Shown: positions 27,091-36,513, numbered from the stretch's first letter. The stretch: DNA of 64,000 nucleotides from Sulfuricurvum sp. (GCF_023229695.1 NZ_JALNYS010000003.1:124001-188000), one strand, 5' to 3'. Program-made: numbers and translations. The notes: a model not told the origin generated them from the sequence alone.

Positions 27091-29325
27091 TTATATTAAA
27101 TTTTCTTTTTTTAGATAGTGTTCGAACACCCCGATCAGGGCTCCTTTATCCACCGGCTTCGTCAGATAGCCGTCCATCCCCGCTTCAATAAAAATCTCCC
27201 TATCCCCCTGAAGGGCATTTGCCGTAACGGCAATGATCGGTGTATGGGGACGGTTTTCGTCCCGCTCCGTCTGTAAAATCACTTTCGCCGCTTCCAATCC
27301 GTTCATTCGCGGCATGTTTTCATCCATTAGAATGATATCGTAGCGGTTTGTTTTGAAATGTTCGACCGCTTCGACTCCGTCCTTGGCGATTTCATACGTC
27401 AGACCCATCTTTTCAAGGAGGATCTCCATATACATCTGATTCGTTTCATTGTCTTCCACCAGCAGAACGCTCCCCTGAAAACAACTCTCACAGGGAGACG
27501 CCGAAGGTGCGTTGGCGGGATGAAACTGTATCTCAGGATTGTATTCGAGGACACAGGTGGCGCACGGAGGGATCGGTATTCTCACCGAAAATTTTGATCC
27601 CTTCGCCTCTTCGCTCTCCAATCCGATCTCCCCGTTTAACATTGAAACGAGTTTGGAGCAAATCGCGAGCCCCAGTCCGGTCCCTCCGTAATTGCGCGTC
27701 GTTGACTCTTCCGCCTGAATAAACGATTCAAATATTTTTTTTTGTTTGGACAAGGGGACGCCGATCCCGTTATCGATGACATCAAGCGTCAATATCCGAC
27801 TCTCCTCTTCATACCCGATATTCAGTGAAACAACGCCGTTTTCGGGTGTAAATTTGATCGCATTGGAGAGGAGATTGCTGAGGATCTGCTTCAGACGAAT
27901 CGGATCGGAGGTGATACATTTGGGAACCTCCCCATCGATACGGGAGTGAAATTCGATCCCTTTTTCGTTGGCTTTGGCTTTATAGATCGAGATGATGGGG
28001 GTAAACTCGGGGCGAGGCTGAAACGGAACCAACGTTATCGAGAGCTTTCCGTTTTCAATTTTACTCAAATCGAGGATATCGTTGATAATACTCAGCAACA
28101 GAGTTGAACTTTGCTGAATCGTATCAATGTAGGTAAGATTTTCCCCCTCTTTCGTTTTTTCTTTCAAAATTCCGATAAAACCCAAAATAGCGTTCAACGG
28201 AGTGCGGATTTCATGGCTCATATGGGATAAAAATACCGCTTTCGCTTTTTCAGCATTTTCAATCTTTCGGATATGCCCCATACTGGAGAGATAAAAAAGC
28301 CAAAACGTAAAAAGACCGCCCAAAAGGATCGCACACTCAAAATAAATTTTAAACCACAGGGCGTGCAAACGGATCTGGGCATGTTCGCGGATTTTCATTT
28401 CGAGATTCATATGAATGGCAGAGAGAAAATAGAATCCGCTTTCCATATTCTCTGTTGCCATGGAGAAAAAAGTTTTACCGTCCACCTTAATCGAATCGGG
28501 ATCGGCAAGATACGATTCGATATCGGTGAGTAGTTTTTTATTGGCCTTGATAGTGGCATCCGAAAAAGGTTCGAGAGAATTTTTCATCCGGATATCGTGT
28601 TCAAAAATATGAACCAGTTTGGATTGGATGACACTTCGGTTATGATTGAGCAGTCGAATGTAAAATTGACTCTGGTCTCTCTCTGCGGGGGTAATGTGCC
28701 CGTGTTGTATCCCCCCCGAAATAATCGCTCTGAGCTTTCCCAACACCTCGATCGACATCGGTATCCGTTCGGAGAGAAACTCAGAGAGGACAAAAAGATG
28801 CCAATCCCCGCTTTCACCGATATTGTACGTTACCGCAATGTAGGAATTAAAATAAAGGAGCTTTTCAATAATTTCCGAATACCCTTCGAACACCTTTTTT
28901 CTCTCTTCTTCACTCGCGCCAAACCGATGTGCACGCTCAAACTTCTCCTCCAAAAAATCAAAACGGTGACGGATAATATCCAGTTTTTCGTTACAGTTGT
29001 AGGCATCATGGGGATGCTCAAGGGTACTGAGGATCGCAAAACTTTTTCGTACCTCTCTCTGAGAGGCTTTAATTTGCCCCAAAACCGTAGTATCACCCTC
29101 CAGATAGAGGTTCGTAAGCCCCCGTATTTGCTGAAACAAGGCGATCTCGGCATTGGTCTCTTCGAGATATTTCAAACCGTTCAATCTCATTTGCAAATTC
29201 TGTTTTTCGTCCATGAGCTGATCCCCCAGATCAAACAGAATATGGCCGAGAAAGATTAGAGTAAAGAGGAACCCGATTCCAAAAAATCGTAAGGCAATCG
29301 GTATTTTTTCAAAAAGTTCAAACAT
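27091..29325 (-). CDS. Membrane hybrid histidine kinase
   Basis: A 744-residue sensor. One membrane helix is near residues 10-32 and a second near 328-350; the periplasmic part between is helical and resembles nitrate/nitrite-sensor (NIT-like) domains (LFQQIRGLTNLYLEGD, SEFLSERIPMSIEVLGKLRAIISGG). The H-box is AVFLSHMSHEIRTPLNAILG (about residue 368), with the ATPase ending in GGTGLGLAICSKLV. A receiver domain closes the protein (LLVEDNETNQMYMEILLEK, LMDENMPRMNG). It is the first gene of the minus-strand signalling operon, and an HPt gene starts divergently about 300 bases away. Confidence 0.9.
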   Translation of the reverse strand: MFELFEKIPIALRFFGIGFLFTLIFLGHILFDLGDQLMDEKQNLQMRLNGLKYLEETNAEIALFQQIRGLTNLYLEGDTTVLGQIKASQREVRKSFAILSTLEHPHDAYNCNEKLDIIRHRFDFLEEKFERAHRFGASEEERKKVFEGYSEIIEKLLYFNSYIAVTYNIGESGDWHLFVLSEFLSERIPMSIEVLGKLRAIISGGIQHGHITPAERDQSQFYIRLLNHNRSVIQSKLVHIFEHDIRMKNSLEPFSDATIKANKKLLTDIESYLADPDSIKVDGKTFFSMATENMESGFYFLSAIHMNLEMKIREHAQIRLHALWFKIYFECAILLGGLFTFWLFYLSSMGHIRKIENAEKAKAVFLSHMSHEIRTPLNAILGFIGILKEKTKEGENLTYIDTIQQSSTLLLSIINDILDLSKIENGKLSITLVPFQPRPEFTPIISIYKAKANEKGIEFHSRIDGEVPKCITSDPIRLKQILSNLLSNAIKFTPENGVVSLNIGYEEESRILTLDVIDNGIGVPLSKQKKIFESFIQAEESTTRNYGGTGLGLAICSKLVSMLNGEIGLESEEAKGSKFSVRIPIPPCATCVLEYNPEIQFHPANAPSASPCESCFQGSVLLVEDNETNQMYMEILLEKMGLTYEIAKDGVEAVEHFKTNRYDIILMDENMPRMNGLEAAKVILQTERDENRPHTPIIAVTANALQGDREIFIEAGMDGYLTKPVDKGALIGVFEHYLKKENLI

Positions 29326-29362
29326 TTGACACCCCTCTTTAAAACGGTTTTCAAAATATAGA

Positions 29363-29558
29363 TCTGATGTTACGTACTATACGAGCTATGAGCGAAAAGT
29401 GCAATTAAAGATCAGTTACTCTCCCGTCTCCGAAAGATGCGGGTAGCGTTTCAGGAAACATCCCTTTGGGAGCGCTTCGCTTGTTTTGGCGGTTGTAGGG
29501 ACATCTGTCCCTGCCACATTAGGGACTTTGTTCCTAATGTGCATAACATCAGTATAGA
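29363..29558 (-). repeat. Composite palindromic repeat, copy D (inverted)
   Basis: Read on the minus strand it has the family start CTGATGTTATGCACATTAGG, then hairpin AGGGACAGATGTCCCT, a linker beginning CAACCGCC, and CCGCATCTTTCGGAGACGGG. The first hairpin is altered and a stretch with TCCCTTTGGGA is inserted, so this copy is diverged. It fills the gap between the divergent hybrid kinase and HPt genes. Confidence 0.8.
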
Positions 29559-29628
29559 TGTTGATAACACATCACCTTTATGATACCATAATCTTTATGC
29601 AGTCAACTTCCCTATTCAAGGAGAACCG

Positions 29629-29970
29629 ATGCCGGATACAATCGATGTGCAAACCCTTGCAGATGAATTTGACTTTACTCCCGAAGAGGTCACCAAAATT
29701 GTTGCCATGTTTTTCAAAAGTGCCAAAAAAGGGCTCGATGCCCTGAGCAATGCGATTGCCCTGTCCGATTATGAAGCCCTATATAAAGCGGCACACAGTA
29801 TCAAAGGGAGTGCCGGGACTCTGCACCTCACAGAACTTTACACCTATGCACTGGAGGTCGAAAAAGCCGGCAGAAACAATACACCGTATGATTATGACGC
29901 CGCTTACGGCAAACTGGCCGATATGATCAAAGCTATCGAAATCGATTACCGAGGAAAAGAAGGGGATTAA
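29629..29970 (+). CDS. HPt phosphotransfer protein
   Basis: A 113-residue histidine phosphotransfer domain with the site AAHSIKGSAGTLHL (His about residue 63). It would pass phosphate between a hybrid kinase receiver and another regulator. The start ATG 29629 follows AAGGAGA by five bases. The likely partner is the hybrid kinase encoded divergently at 27091-29325, which lacks its own HPt domain. Confidence 0.92.
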   Translation: MPDTIDVQTLADEFDFTPEEVTKIVAMFFKSAKKGLDALSNAIALSDYEALYKAAHSIKGSAGTLHLTELYTYALEVEKAGRNNTPYDYDAAYGKLADMIKAIEIDYRGKEGD

Positions 29971-30048
29971 AGCTTGCGTTTAAACAAAGTGCCCTTTTGG
30001 ATATAATGGCGCACATTTCAACCCCTATCTTATAGCGAGACGGACCCT

Positions 30049-30837
30049 ATGAACACCTCTTTTTTTTTCCTTTTCCTCCTTCTCTTTCACTCCCTTCTCT
30101 TCGGCGATACCCGCACGATTTATGATATTCGGGGGGCTTCACCGATACTTGATGCCAATCTCACCCGTTTTCTCGATGTCTGGCGTGCCGATACGATTAC
30201 CCCTATCCAAAACGGTACCTATTCCGACGTCATCGTCAACGGCAATCCCGAACGTAAAACCATCGCCCTCACCTTCGATGATTCACCGGATGAAAACGTC
30301 ACCAACGAAGTTCTGGACGTTTTACAAGAGCACAAAGTCCAAGCAACCTTTTTCATGATCGGCTCACCGATGACGGATATCAATGCCACAACGGTCCAAC
30401 GGGCATCCAGAGAGGGGCATCTGGTATTAAACCATAGTTTTACCCATCCGCGTTTCACGAAACTCAGCGACGAAGAGGTATTTCAGGAGCTCAATGCCTC
30501 CAGTTCGAGAATTCAGGAGCTCACCGGCCATTATCCCCTTCTCATCCGCCCCCCATACGGTTCGATCAACGCATCGGTCGTCCGCACCATCAATACCCAT
30601 GGATTCACTGCCGTATTATGGTCTCTCGATTCACTCGACTGGGCGATCAAAGAGAAAGATCCGATTGTCGAGAATGTCCTTACCCATATCCGCCCCGGCG
30701 ATATTATCTTGATGCACAGCGGCCGTTCCAATCACCCTACCGCAGAAGCTTTACCCGAAATCATCGAAAAACTTCAACAAGAGGGGTATACCTTTGTCAC
30801 CCTCTCTCAGCTGATGGGGATCGCCGCGTATCGCTAA
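30049..30837 (+). CDS. Polysaccharide deacetylase (NodB family)
   Basis: A secreted carbohydrate esterase (CE4) of 262 residues that would remove N-acetyl groups from peptidoglycan or another polysaccharide. After the signal peptide (FFFLFLLLFHSLLFGDT) come the NodB motifs: ALTFDDSPDENVTNEVL (catalytic Asp-Asp), NHSFTHPRFT (metal-binding HSxxH), IRPPYGSIN and DIILMHSG. All main catalytic residues are present. A TATAAT box at 30002-30007 is a likely -10 element. Confidence 0.9.
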   Translation: MNTSFFFLFLLLFHSLLFGDTRTIYDIRGASPILDANLTRFLDVWRADTITPIQNGTYSDVIVNGNPERKTIALTFDDSPDENVTNEVLDVLQEHKVQATFFMIGSPMTDINATTVQRASREGHLVLNHSFTHPRFTKLSDEEVFQELNASSSRIQELTGHYPLLIRPPYGSINASVVRTINTHGFTAVLWSLDSLDWAIKEKDPIVENVLTHIRPGDIILMHSGRSNHPTAEALPEIIEKLQQEGYTFVTLSQLMGIAAYR

Positions 30838-30904
30838 AAAAGCAGCATCTGCTCGAACTCTTCTCAAAAAATCGCTCCTGCAGGGGCTAGATTTTGCCGA
30901 TTTT

Positions 30905-30934
30905 TTGACGACAAAATCTTCTTTATGCTACGAT
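30905..30934 (+). promoter_or_regulatory. Likely promoter of the ParA-like gene
   Basis: TTGACG at 30905-30910, 18 bases, then TACGAT at 30929-30934, ending 25 bases before the ATG. The match to sigma-70 boxes is fair. Confidence 0.5.
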
Positions 30935-30959
30935 ACGGAAAAAATTTCCGAAGGTACTC

Positions 30960-31541
30960 ATGGCAATCATCTCTATTGCATCGACAAAAGGGGGCGTCGG
31001 TAAAACCTCTTTGGCATTTTCACTGGCAAAAGATCTCGGTTACCGATACGCAACCAACGATATGTCCGTCACTTTAAATAAATACAAAAATGCCCGTTAT
31101 TACCCCAACAACATCCCCCTCTATCCCGATACCGTTTATGATTTCGGCGGTTTTGTGGACAAAAATTCGGATGAGATACTACGGGAGTCGGATATTATTA
31201 TCCTCCCGACCACCAATGATCTCAACTCCATCATGAAAAGCCTCATCCTGATCAAAAACTTTCGTGAAAAGACTATTCTTGTTTTTGCCAATATGATTGA
31301 CAATCCCAATGATGCCGCAATCATTCGGGAAAAAATTCATGAACACTTTCCGAATCTGGCTTTTACCTATCTGCGACGGACAAAACTCCTTAAAAATGCG
31401 CTGGAAACGGGAATGAGCGCTACGGAACTCTACGAAATGAATAATCAGACCCGCCATCTGTATAAGCAAGCATACGCCGAATACCATAAAATCCTCAAAC
31501 TCTTTACGACCGACGGACGCTACTTCAAAGAAAAATCGTAA
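30960..31541 (+). CDS. ParA-family ATPase
   Basis: A 193-residue P-loop ATPase with the deviant Walker A STKGGVGKTSLA at residues 8-19. The second box is in YDFGGFVDKN, with DIIILPTTNDLNSIMKSL following. It is shorter than chromosomal ParA (about 260 residues) and closer to the small orphan ParA/MinD-like proteins. There is no parB or parS beside it, so it is probably not the chromosome partition system; placement of a cellular structure or a plasmid remnant are both possible. Confidence 0.82.
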   Translation: MAIISIASTKGGVGKTSLAFSLAKDLGYRYATNDMSVTLNKYKNARYYPNNIPLYPDTVYDFGGFVDKNSDEILRESDIIILPTTNDLNSIMKSLILIKNFREKTILVFANMIDNPNDAAIIREKIHEHFPNLAFTYLRRTKLLKNALETGMSATELYEMNNQTRHLYKQAYAEYHKILKLFTTDGRYFKEKS

Positions 31542-31649
31542 ACTGATCCCCCGCTCTTGCGCCGGGAGACCAATCCCGCCTTTGGTTCATGGAGATGTGG
31601 TGATAATTAGCCTCACTACGCTATAATGGCATTTACCAAAGGACTACCC

Positions 31650-32810
31650 ATGCCATCATCAGCAACCCCCGCGCTTAAACGCCAAAATCACCGTATCCAC
31701 CCTTGTAACGCAGCACGTAAAAACGAGCTTTTAAACCACCTTATTACCCGGTACCACGGCAAATCGATCCTGATCGTCACGGCAAACGATCCGGCACGAA
31801 TTCACCTGTCGCACAACGACAACATCACCCTATCGAGTGATGAAACACTCTCCCAATCGCCCGATCTCAAATGCGATGTTCTAATCAGCTACGATCTCCC
31901 CGATAAAGCGATCATTTACATGTCCCGCTTTGCACGTGCACAAGAATATGCCCTTATCCTCCTTTCAGCGGAAGACCAAAAATCGCTCTACCCCATCGAA
32001 ACCCTCGTCGGACGTACGATAATTCAAGAGGCTGTTGCCGGTTTTGAGCCCGATTTCGGTATCGCGGTAGAACAAAAGAGCAAAGAGGAGGCAAAAGCAC
32101 GACGTGCCGAACGCGATGAGCAAAATGCGAAACGGGATGCTCAACCAAAACGGGATTCAAAACCGCGTTCCGATTTCAAACGTGACGATCGGGGAAACCG
32201 GGACGAAAACCGTCCTGCTAAAAAACCTTTCTCCGGTACACGCGACGATAAAAAACCGGACAATTGGAAAAATAAAGATTCCAAACCCCGTTTTGTAGGA
32301 AAAGATGAAAACGGCAAGCCGATTTTTGAGGGAAAAACACGCGAACGCAATCACTATATCGACGGAACACCCCGCAGTGATACCGAAAAAGCGGCCAGAA
32401 CCCCCTATTCGAGCAAACCTAAATTTTTCGGAAAAGAAAAAACAGAATCCGATAAACCCAAATCGTTTGACGGAGAGAAAAAACCGTACGAAAATAAAAA
32501 GCCCTATGACGCTAAGAAATCTTTCGGAAATAATGAAAAAAAACCGTATGATTCCAAAAAACCGTATGAAAAGAAACCTTATGAAGGGAAAAAATCTTTT
32601 GAAAACGGGGAGAAAAAGCCTTATGAAGCTCAAAAATCTTTCGGTGACAAAAAGCCTTACGGAGAGAAGAGACCTTACGATAACAAATCTCCCAAAAATA
32701 GCAAACCCTCAAATAATGCTACCAAATCTTCTCCTGCCGATTCCACCCCGAAACGTACGCCGCGCCGGATCAACGTCAAATCGCTTAAACCGACCGAAAA
32801 GAGCGAATAA
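31650..32810 (+). CDS. Orphan helicase lobe-2-like protein with Lys/Arg-rich tail
   Basis: A 386-residue protein. Residues 10-130 look like the second RecA lobe of a DEAD-box RNA helicase: ARKNELLNHLITRYHGKSILIVTAND, then CDVLISYDLPDKAIIYMSRFARAQEYALILLSAED. The segment TDVAARGxD is missing and the arginine finger motif HRIGRTxR has become YMSRFARA, so ATP hydrolysis is unlikely. From about residue 145 on, it is low-complexity and very basic, with many repeats of KKPYE(G/N) and KKSF. Such tails bind RNA in RhlE-like helicases. ATG 31650 follows AAAGGA by six bases; an upstream ATG at 31626 falls on a TATAAT box. Confidence 0.7.
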   Translation: MPSSATPALKRQNHRIHPCNAARKNELLNHLITRYHGKSILIVTANDPARIHLSHNDNITLSSDETLSQSPDLKCDVLISYDLPDKAIIYMSRFARAQEYALILLSAEDQKSLYPIETLVGRTIIQEAVAGFEPDFGIAVEQKSKEEAKARRAERDEQNAKRDAQPKRDSKPRSDFKRDDRGNRDENRPAKKPFSGTRDDKKPDNWKNKDSKPRFVGKDENGKPIFEGKTRERNHYIDGTPRSDTEKAARTPYSSKPKFFGKEKTESDKPKSFDGEKKPYENKKPYDAKKSFGNNEKKPYDSKKPYEKKPYEGKKSFENGEKKPYEAQKSFGDKKPYGEKRPYDNKSPKNSKPSNNATKSSPADSTPKRTPRRINVKSLKPTEKSE

Positions 32811-32873
32811 CTCAAGGAAATTCTCAATCTTCTTTTGGCTATACTGGTGATACCATTTTGATAAGGAACTTCA

Positions 32874-34664
32874 GTGCATGTTCAGACAATAATCACTTCG
32901 TACCGTCGTTCCCTCTTCATCGGAGTGGCGGTATGGAGTTTATTGATGCTCACCGTCGCCCTCTTTTACTGGAACGATCAATCCAGACAGGTTATCGAAC
33001 TGGCAAAGAATACCGCAAAAACTGCACTGAATAAAGATCTCGCCACCCGTATCTGGATTATTTCGCATGGAGGGGTTTACGTCCCGATCGATCAGCAAAC
33101 TCCGGCCAGCCCTTATCTCTCCCATATTCTCGAACGTGATATCCAAACCCCTTCCGGAAAGCAATTGACCTTAATGAATTCTTCCTATGTTCTAAGACAG
33201 ATGATGCAAAATTACGGGACGTTGTATGGAGAAAAAACAAGGATCACCTCCCTCAAACCGATCAATCCCGACAATAAAGCGACTCCATGGGAAAAAAAAG
33301 CGCTCCGCTATCTTGAGACCAATCGCAATCAAAGCGACTTTCACGAACTGGAACACAAAAAAGAGGGGATATACCTGCGGATGATGATCCCGATGGTCAC
33401 CGATCAAAGCTGTCTGAAGTGTCATAATCCCTCCGAAAATACGATCGGCGGATTACGCGGAGGAATCGGTATCTCCGTCCCGCTAAAAGCATTTGATGCA
33501 ATGATGAAAGATACCCTGATGCATACCTTCGGTTGGTTGTTCCTGATTTGGTTTCTGGGAACGTCCGCCATCATTGCCGCACTAAAGATGATCGAAAAAA
33601 AATCGCTTCAGCTCCATGCGACCGAACTCGAAAAGATCAAAAACTACCAAAGCATGATTGCACTCGTCGTTGACCTGATCGATAAACGCGACTCCTATAC
33701 CGCCGGACATTCACAGCGGGTAGCCCATTACTGTGAAATCATCGCCCGGGCCATGTATCACGATGAAGAGATTGTCAACAAAATCAAAGAGGCGGCTATT
33801 TTGCACGATGTCGGTAAAATCGCCATTCCCGATTCCATCCTCTTAAAACCGGGTATTTTGACCCCTACCGAAAAAGAGTTGATCAACTACCATCTCAGCG
33901 CCGGTTACGAACTCCTCTCCAAAGTCGGTATGTATCAGGAACTCGCCGATATCATGCGCCATCACCACGAACGCTATGACGGTAGCGGCTATCCCAATGC
34001 CCTTTCGAAAGATCAGATCCCCCCCCTCTCCCGTATTATGATTATTGCCGATGCATTTGACGCCATGACCACCAATCGAATCTACAAAGCCCGGAAAAGT
34101 CTGGATGAAGCGCTGAAAGAGATTGAGATGCTCAAAGGGTCACAATTCGATCCCGACGTCGCTGACGTAGCGATTATCGCCCTTCGCCATATCACGATTG
34201 AAGCGTACGACCAGTTTCCGAAAACAGAGATCGAAGAAGAGCGGTTCGCCTATTACCTCAAAGATCAGCTGACCGGGGTCAACAATCACTGGGCACTCGA
34301 ATCGATTCTCAACATCAATCAGCACAGCTACGAGTACCGCTATGCAACCTCCATTACCCTCAACAACCTCATCGCCTATAACCATCAACAAGGATGGACC
34401 AACGGCGATCTTTTACTCGGAAAATTCAGTACGCTGCTCAAAGAGCGCTTCAGCAATAACCATATCTATCGGATATTCGGCGATACCTTTATTATTCTCT
34501 CTCAAGAGTATCTCGATGTTTCTCCCGACACTCTGAGCCGCGTCGAATGTATTGCCAAGAGCGATATCACCCTCACGGTAACCACCATTCATCTGATCGA
34601 TAACAAAATCGACAGTATCAGCAAACTCGAAGAGATCATTAAAACGTACAAGCACGGGGAATGA
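32874..34664 (+). CDS. HD-GYP phosphodiesterase with Tll0287-like heme sensor and degenerate GGDEF
   Basis: A 596-residue membrane protein. A membrane helix (residues 14-33) is followed by a periplasmic Tll0287-like (DUF3365) domain that has a c-type heme motif CLKCH at about residue 182, and a second helix near 222-243. The HD-GYP domain spans about 260-450, with AGHSQR, AAILHDVGKIAIPD, HHERYDGSGYP and IADAFDAMTTNRIYK, so c-di-GMP hydrolysis is likely. The last 140 residues resemble a worn GGDEF fold (LTGVNNHWALESIL) without GGDEF residues. GTG 32874 is used, five bases after AAGGAA. Confidence 0.85.
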   Translation: MHVQTIITSYRRSLFIGVAVWSLLMLTVALFYWNDQSRQVIELAKNTAKTALNKDLATRIWIISHGGVYVPIDQQTPASPYLSHILERDIQTPSGKQLTLMNSSYVLRQMMQNYGTLYGEKTRITSLKPINPDNKATPWEKKALRYLETNRNQSDFHELEHKKEGIYLRMMIPMVTDQSCLKCHNPSENTIGGLRGGIGISVPLKAFDAMMKDTLMHTFGWLFLIWFLGTSAIIAALKMIEKKSLQLHATELEKIKNYQSMIALVVDLIDKRDSYTAGHSQRVAHYCEIIARAMYHDEEIVNKIKEAAILHDVGKIAIPDSILLKPGILTPTEKELINYHLSAGYELLSKVGMYQELADIMRHHHERYDGSGYPNALSKDQIPPLSRIMIIADAFDAMTTNRIYKARKSLDEALKEIEMLKGSQFDPDVADVAIIALRHITIEAYDQFPKTEIEEERFAYYLKDQLTGVNNHWALESILNINQHSYEYRYATSITLNNLIAYNHQQGWTNGDLLLGKFSTLLKERFSNNHIYRIFGDTFIILSQEYLDVSPDTLSRVECIAKSDITLTVTTIHLIDNKIDSISKLEEIIKTYKHGE

Positions 34665-34686
34665 GGGGAAAGGTGTAAGGTGTCAG

Positions 34687-36312
34687 TCAGGAGATGCTTA
34701 TCCCCCGTTTTTTTTCCTCCAGCCGATCATACAGGGCTAACATATTGTCATAATTCCGATGGAGGGTCCGATCGATCAAAAATGCTTCCCCTCCCAGTAT
34801 TTGCAGCGCTTTTTCTACCTTGGAACGTGTAAAAAGGTTGCAAAGCCCCTCTTCATACTCATCCATGGAGAATCCCCCCTCATCCATCCGGATCAGTTCT
34901 GCGACAAGATACCCCATCTTATCCGTCCCGAACTCCAGAAGTGCCAGTGCCTCTTCCCGGTTATCCGCCAACAAATGAATTTGGGCTTTGAATTCGGCCA
35001 TCGTAAAATTCTTTTCGAAAATCACCCCGATGTATTTTTCGATATTCAGCGACTCCTCCAGCGATTCAACCGCATCCAGAATATCCTCCGGATCATACTC
35101 CTCGAAATTCAACACCATGTCCCGGATCAGTTTGCCGCAGTTTTTATTGTTATAGATCAAATCTTCGATCGGATACACCTCCGACACCCCCGGGACAATC
35201 ATTTGACACGAGTAAAATCCCAGATAGGTATATTCGCGCAGATAAATCTCCTTGCCCATGGTGCGTACGATTTCACTCAGATAAAGGTACTCCGCTTCGC
35301 TCCCCTCTCCGTGATACTCCCACGATGCAAATTCAAAACTTTTGGTACGGCTTAAAAAACCGAATCCGAGTTTGCCGTTGGAATCGATAAAGTGGGACTC
35401 CAGGTTAAAACTGTCCGAAACCAGACTCATATCAAATGTCGGTACTTCAAACGCATCGAGATTTTCAAGCCCCCGCCCCTGCATCAACTCAGTCATGGTC
35501 CGCTCCAGAGAGACTTCCAAAATCGGATGGGCACCGAACGAGACAAAAAGGGTTGAATTTTCGGGATTGATCAAAGAGATCGCCGTTACCGGGTACCTCC
35601 CCCCCAATGAGGCATCGAGTACCTCGACGATGTATCCCGCTTCACGCAGCATCGTGAGATCGCGATAGAGTTTTTCGAATGATCGGACCACTTCGTCCGG
35701 ATATTTCGGAAGAGCATACCCGTTTTTGATAATCTCTATTTTTGCATAGCGCTCAAAAATTTCACTCAAGGCCTGTACCTGAGCCTCAGGAGCGGTATTC
35801 CCCGTCGCCAATCCGTTACTGACGTAGAGATTGCTCAAAATATTCAGAGGGATATAAACCTGCTCCCCGGTTGAACGTTTCTTAAACGGCAGCGCAACAA
35901 CCTTATCTTCATAGTCGCTGTTAAAATCGATCAAATCATCATCGCTGAGGCTACCGCTTGGATCGTATACTTCACGTAATTCGTCATTTAAATAGCCGCC
36001 GCCCATCTCAAAAGCCACCTCATCGGGATAATAGCGGCGATTCGGCAGATAAAAATCGATAAAAAAATTATTGGTCTGAAGCCGCTCGATGTATTCGCCC
36101 AGTGCACTGGCCGTCGAAGCTTCCGAAGAGCTCCCTTTCCCGTTGGAATAGATATGTTTCGGGGCCTCCACCGAAGCCAGATTAACCGAGAAACAGGAGT
36201 TCAACGGATGTTTTTCCTCTGAAAAGAGCACTTCGCATCCAACTTCTCGTAAGATGGTTTGCATCGCGGCAATGGAATCTTCAACAGGGAGATTTTTAGA
36301 TAAAATATTCAT
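34687..36312 (-). CDS. ycaO: YcaO family protein (RimO accessory type)
   Basis: A 541-residue YcaO protein. The sequence follows E. coli YcaO closely: SSSEASTASALGEYIERLQTNNFF, VYIPLNILSNLYVSNGLATGNT, QALSEIFERYAK, SLGGRYPVTAISLINPENSTLFVSFGAHP and FYSCQMIVPGVSEVYP. The E. coli protein assists beta-methylthiolation of ribosomal protein S12 by RimO; other YcaO proteins make azolines. The C-terminal helical region of the E. coli protein is also present. ATG 36312 fits the family start best; an ATG five codons upstream is possible, and the longer frame to 36417 would add an implausible hydrophobic leader. No peptide substrate gene is nearby. Confidence 0.9.
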   Translation of the reverse strand: MNILSKNLPVEDSIAAMQTILREVGCEVLFSEEKHPLNSCFSVNLASVEAPKHIYSNGKGSSSEASTASALGEYIERLQTNNFFIDFYLPNRRYYPDEVAFEMGGGYLNDELREVYDPSGSLSDDDLIDFNSDYEDKVVALPFKKRSTGEQVYIPLNILSNLYVSNGLATGNTAPEAQVQALSEIFERYAKIEIIKNGYALPKYPDEVVRSFEKLYRDLTMLREAGYIVEVLDASLGGRYPVTAISLINPENSTLFVSFGAHPILEVSLERTMTELMQGRGLENLDAFEVPTFDMSLVSDSFNLESHFIDSNGKLGFGFLSRTKSFEFASWEYHGEGSEAEYLYLSEIVRTMGKEIYLREYTYLGFYSCQMIVPGVSEVYPIEDLIYNNKNCGKLIRDMVLNFEEYDPEDILDAVESLEESLNIEKYIGVIFEKNFTMAEFKAQIHLLADNREEALALLEFGTDKMGYLVAELIRMDEGGFSMDEYEEGLCNLFTRSKVEKALQILGGEAFLIDRTLHRNYDNMLALYDRLEEKKRGISIS

Positions 36313-36421
36313 AACTTCACTTCTCATGGTTTGGAATTTTAGAATGGGTGCAGAGCGATAGGACCAACACACATACGCTGATGCTAATGGAAGAAGTATA
36401 ACCAAAAAAAATTTCATTAGC

Positions 36422-36513
36422 GTTCTTGCAGAACTCTCTTTTAAACCTCCTTTGAGGAAAGCACTGCGCTAGCCGCTATGGCGCTAAAGCTTGCCTCTTC
36501 GAGGCAGAAGTCC
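36422..36513 (-). repeat. Second palindromic repeat family, copy 2
   Basis: Read on the minus strand it has TTCTGCCTCGAAGAGGCAAG, TTTAGCGCCATAGCGGC, GCGCAGTGCTTTCCTCAAAG and TTTAAAAGAGAGTTCTGC in the order of copy 1 at 13405-13520. Stem GAG is kept while loops have changed. It lies between divergent ycaO and the biotin carboxylase gene; nothing else was recognised in that gap except a possible -10 box TAAAAT at about 36563. Confidence 0.78.

Noticed and set aside
30960..31541. Chromosome partition ParA
   Set aside because: Too short, with no parB or parS near it and no origin features.
32480..32700. Short tandem-looking DNA repeats that could suggest a CRISPR array
   Set aside because: They are imperfect, about 18-45 bases apart without constant spacers, and encode KKPY-type peptide repeats in one continuous reading frame.
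36313..36417. N-terminal extension of YcaO with a membrane-like leader
   Set aside because: YcaO proteins are cytosolic, and family similarity begins just after ATG 36312.
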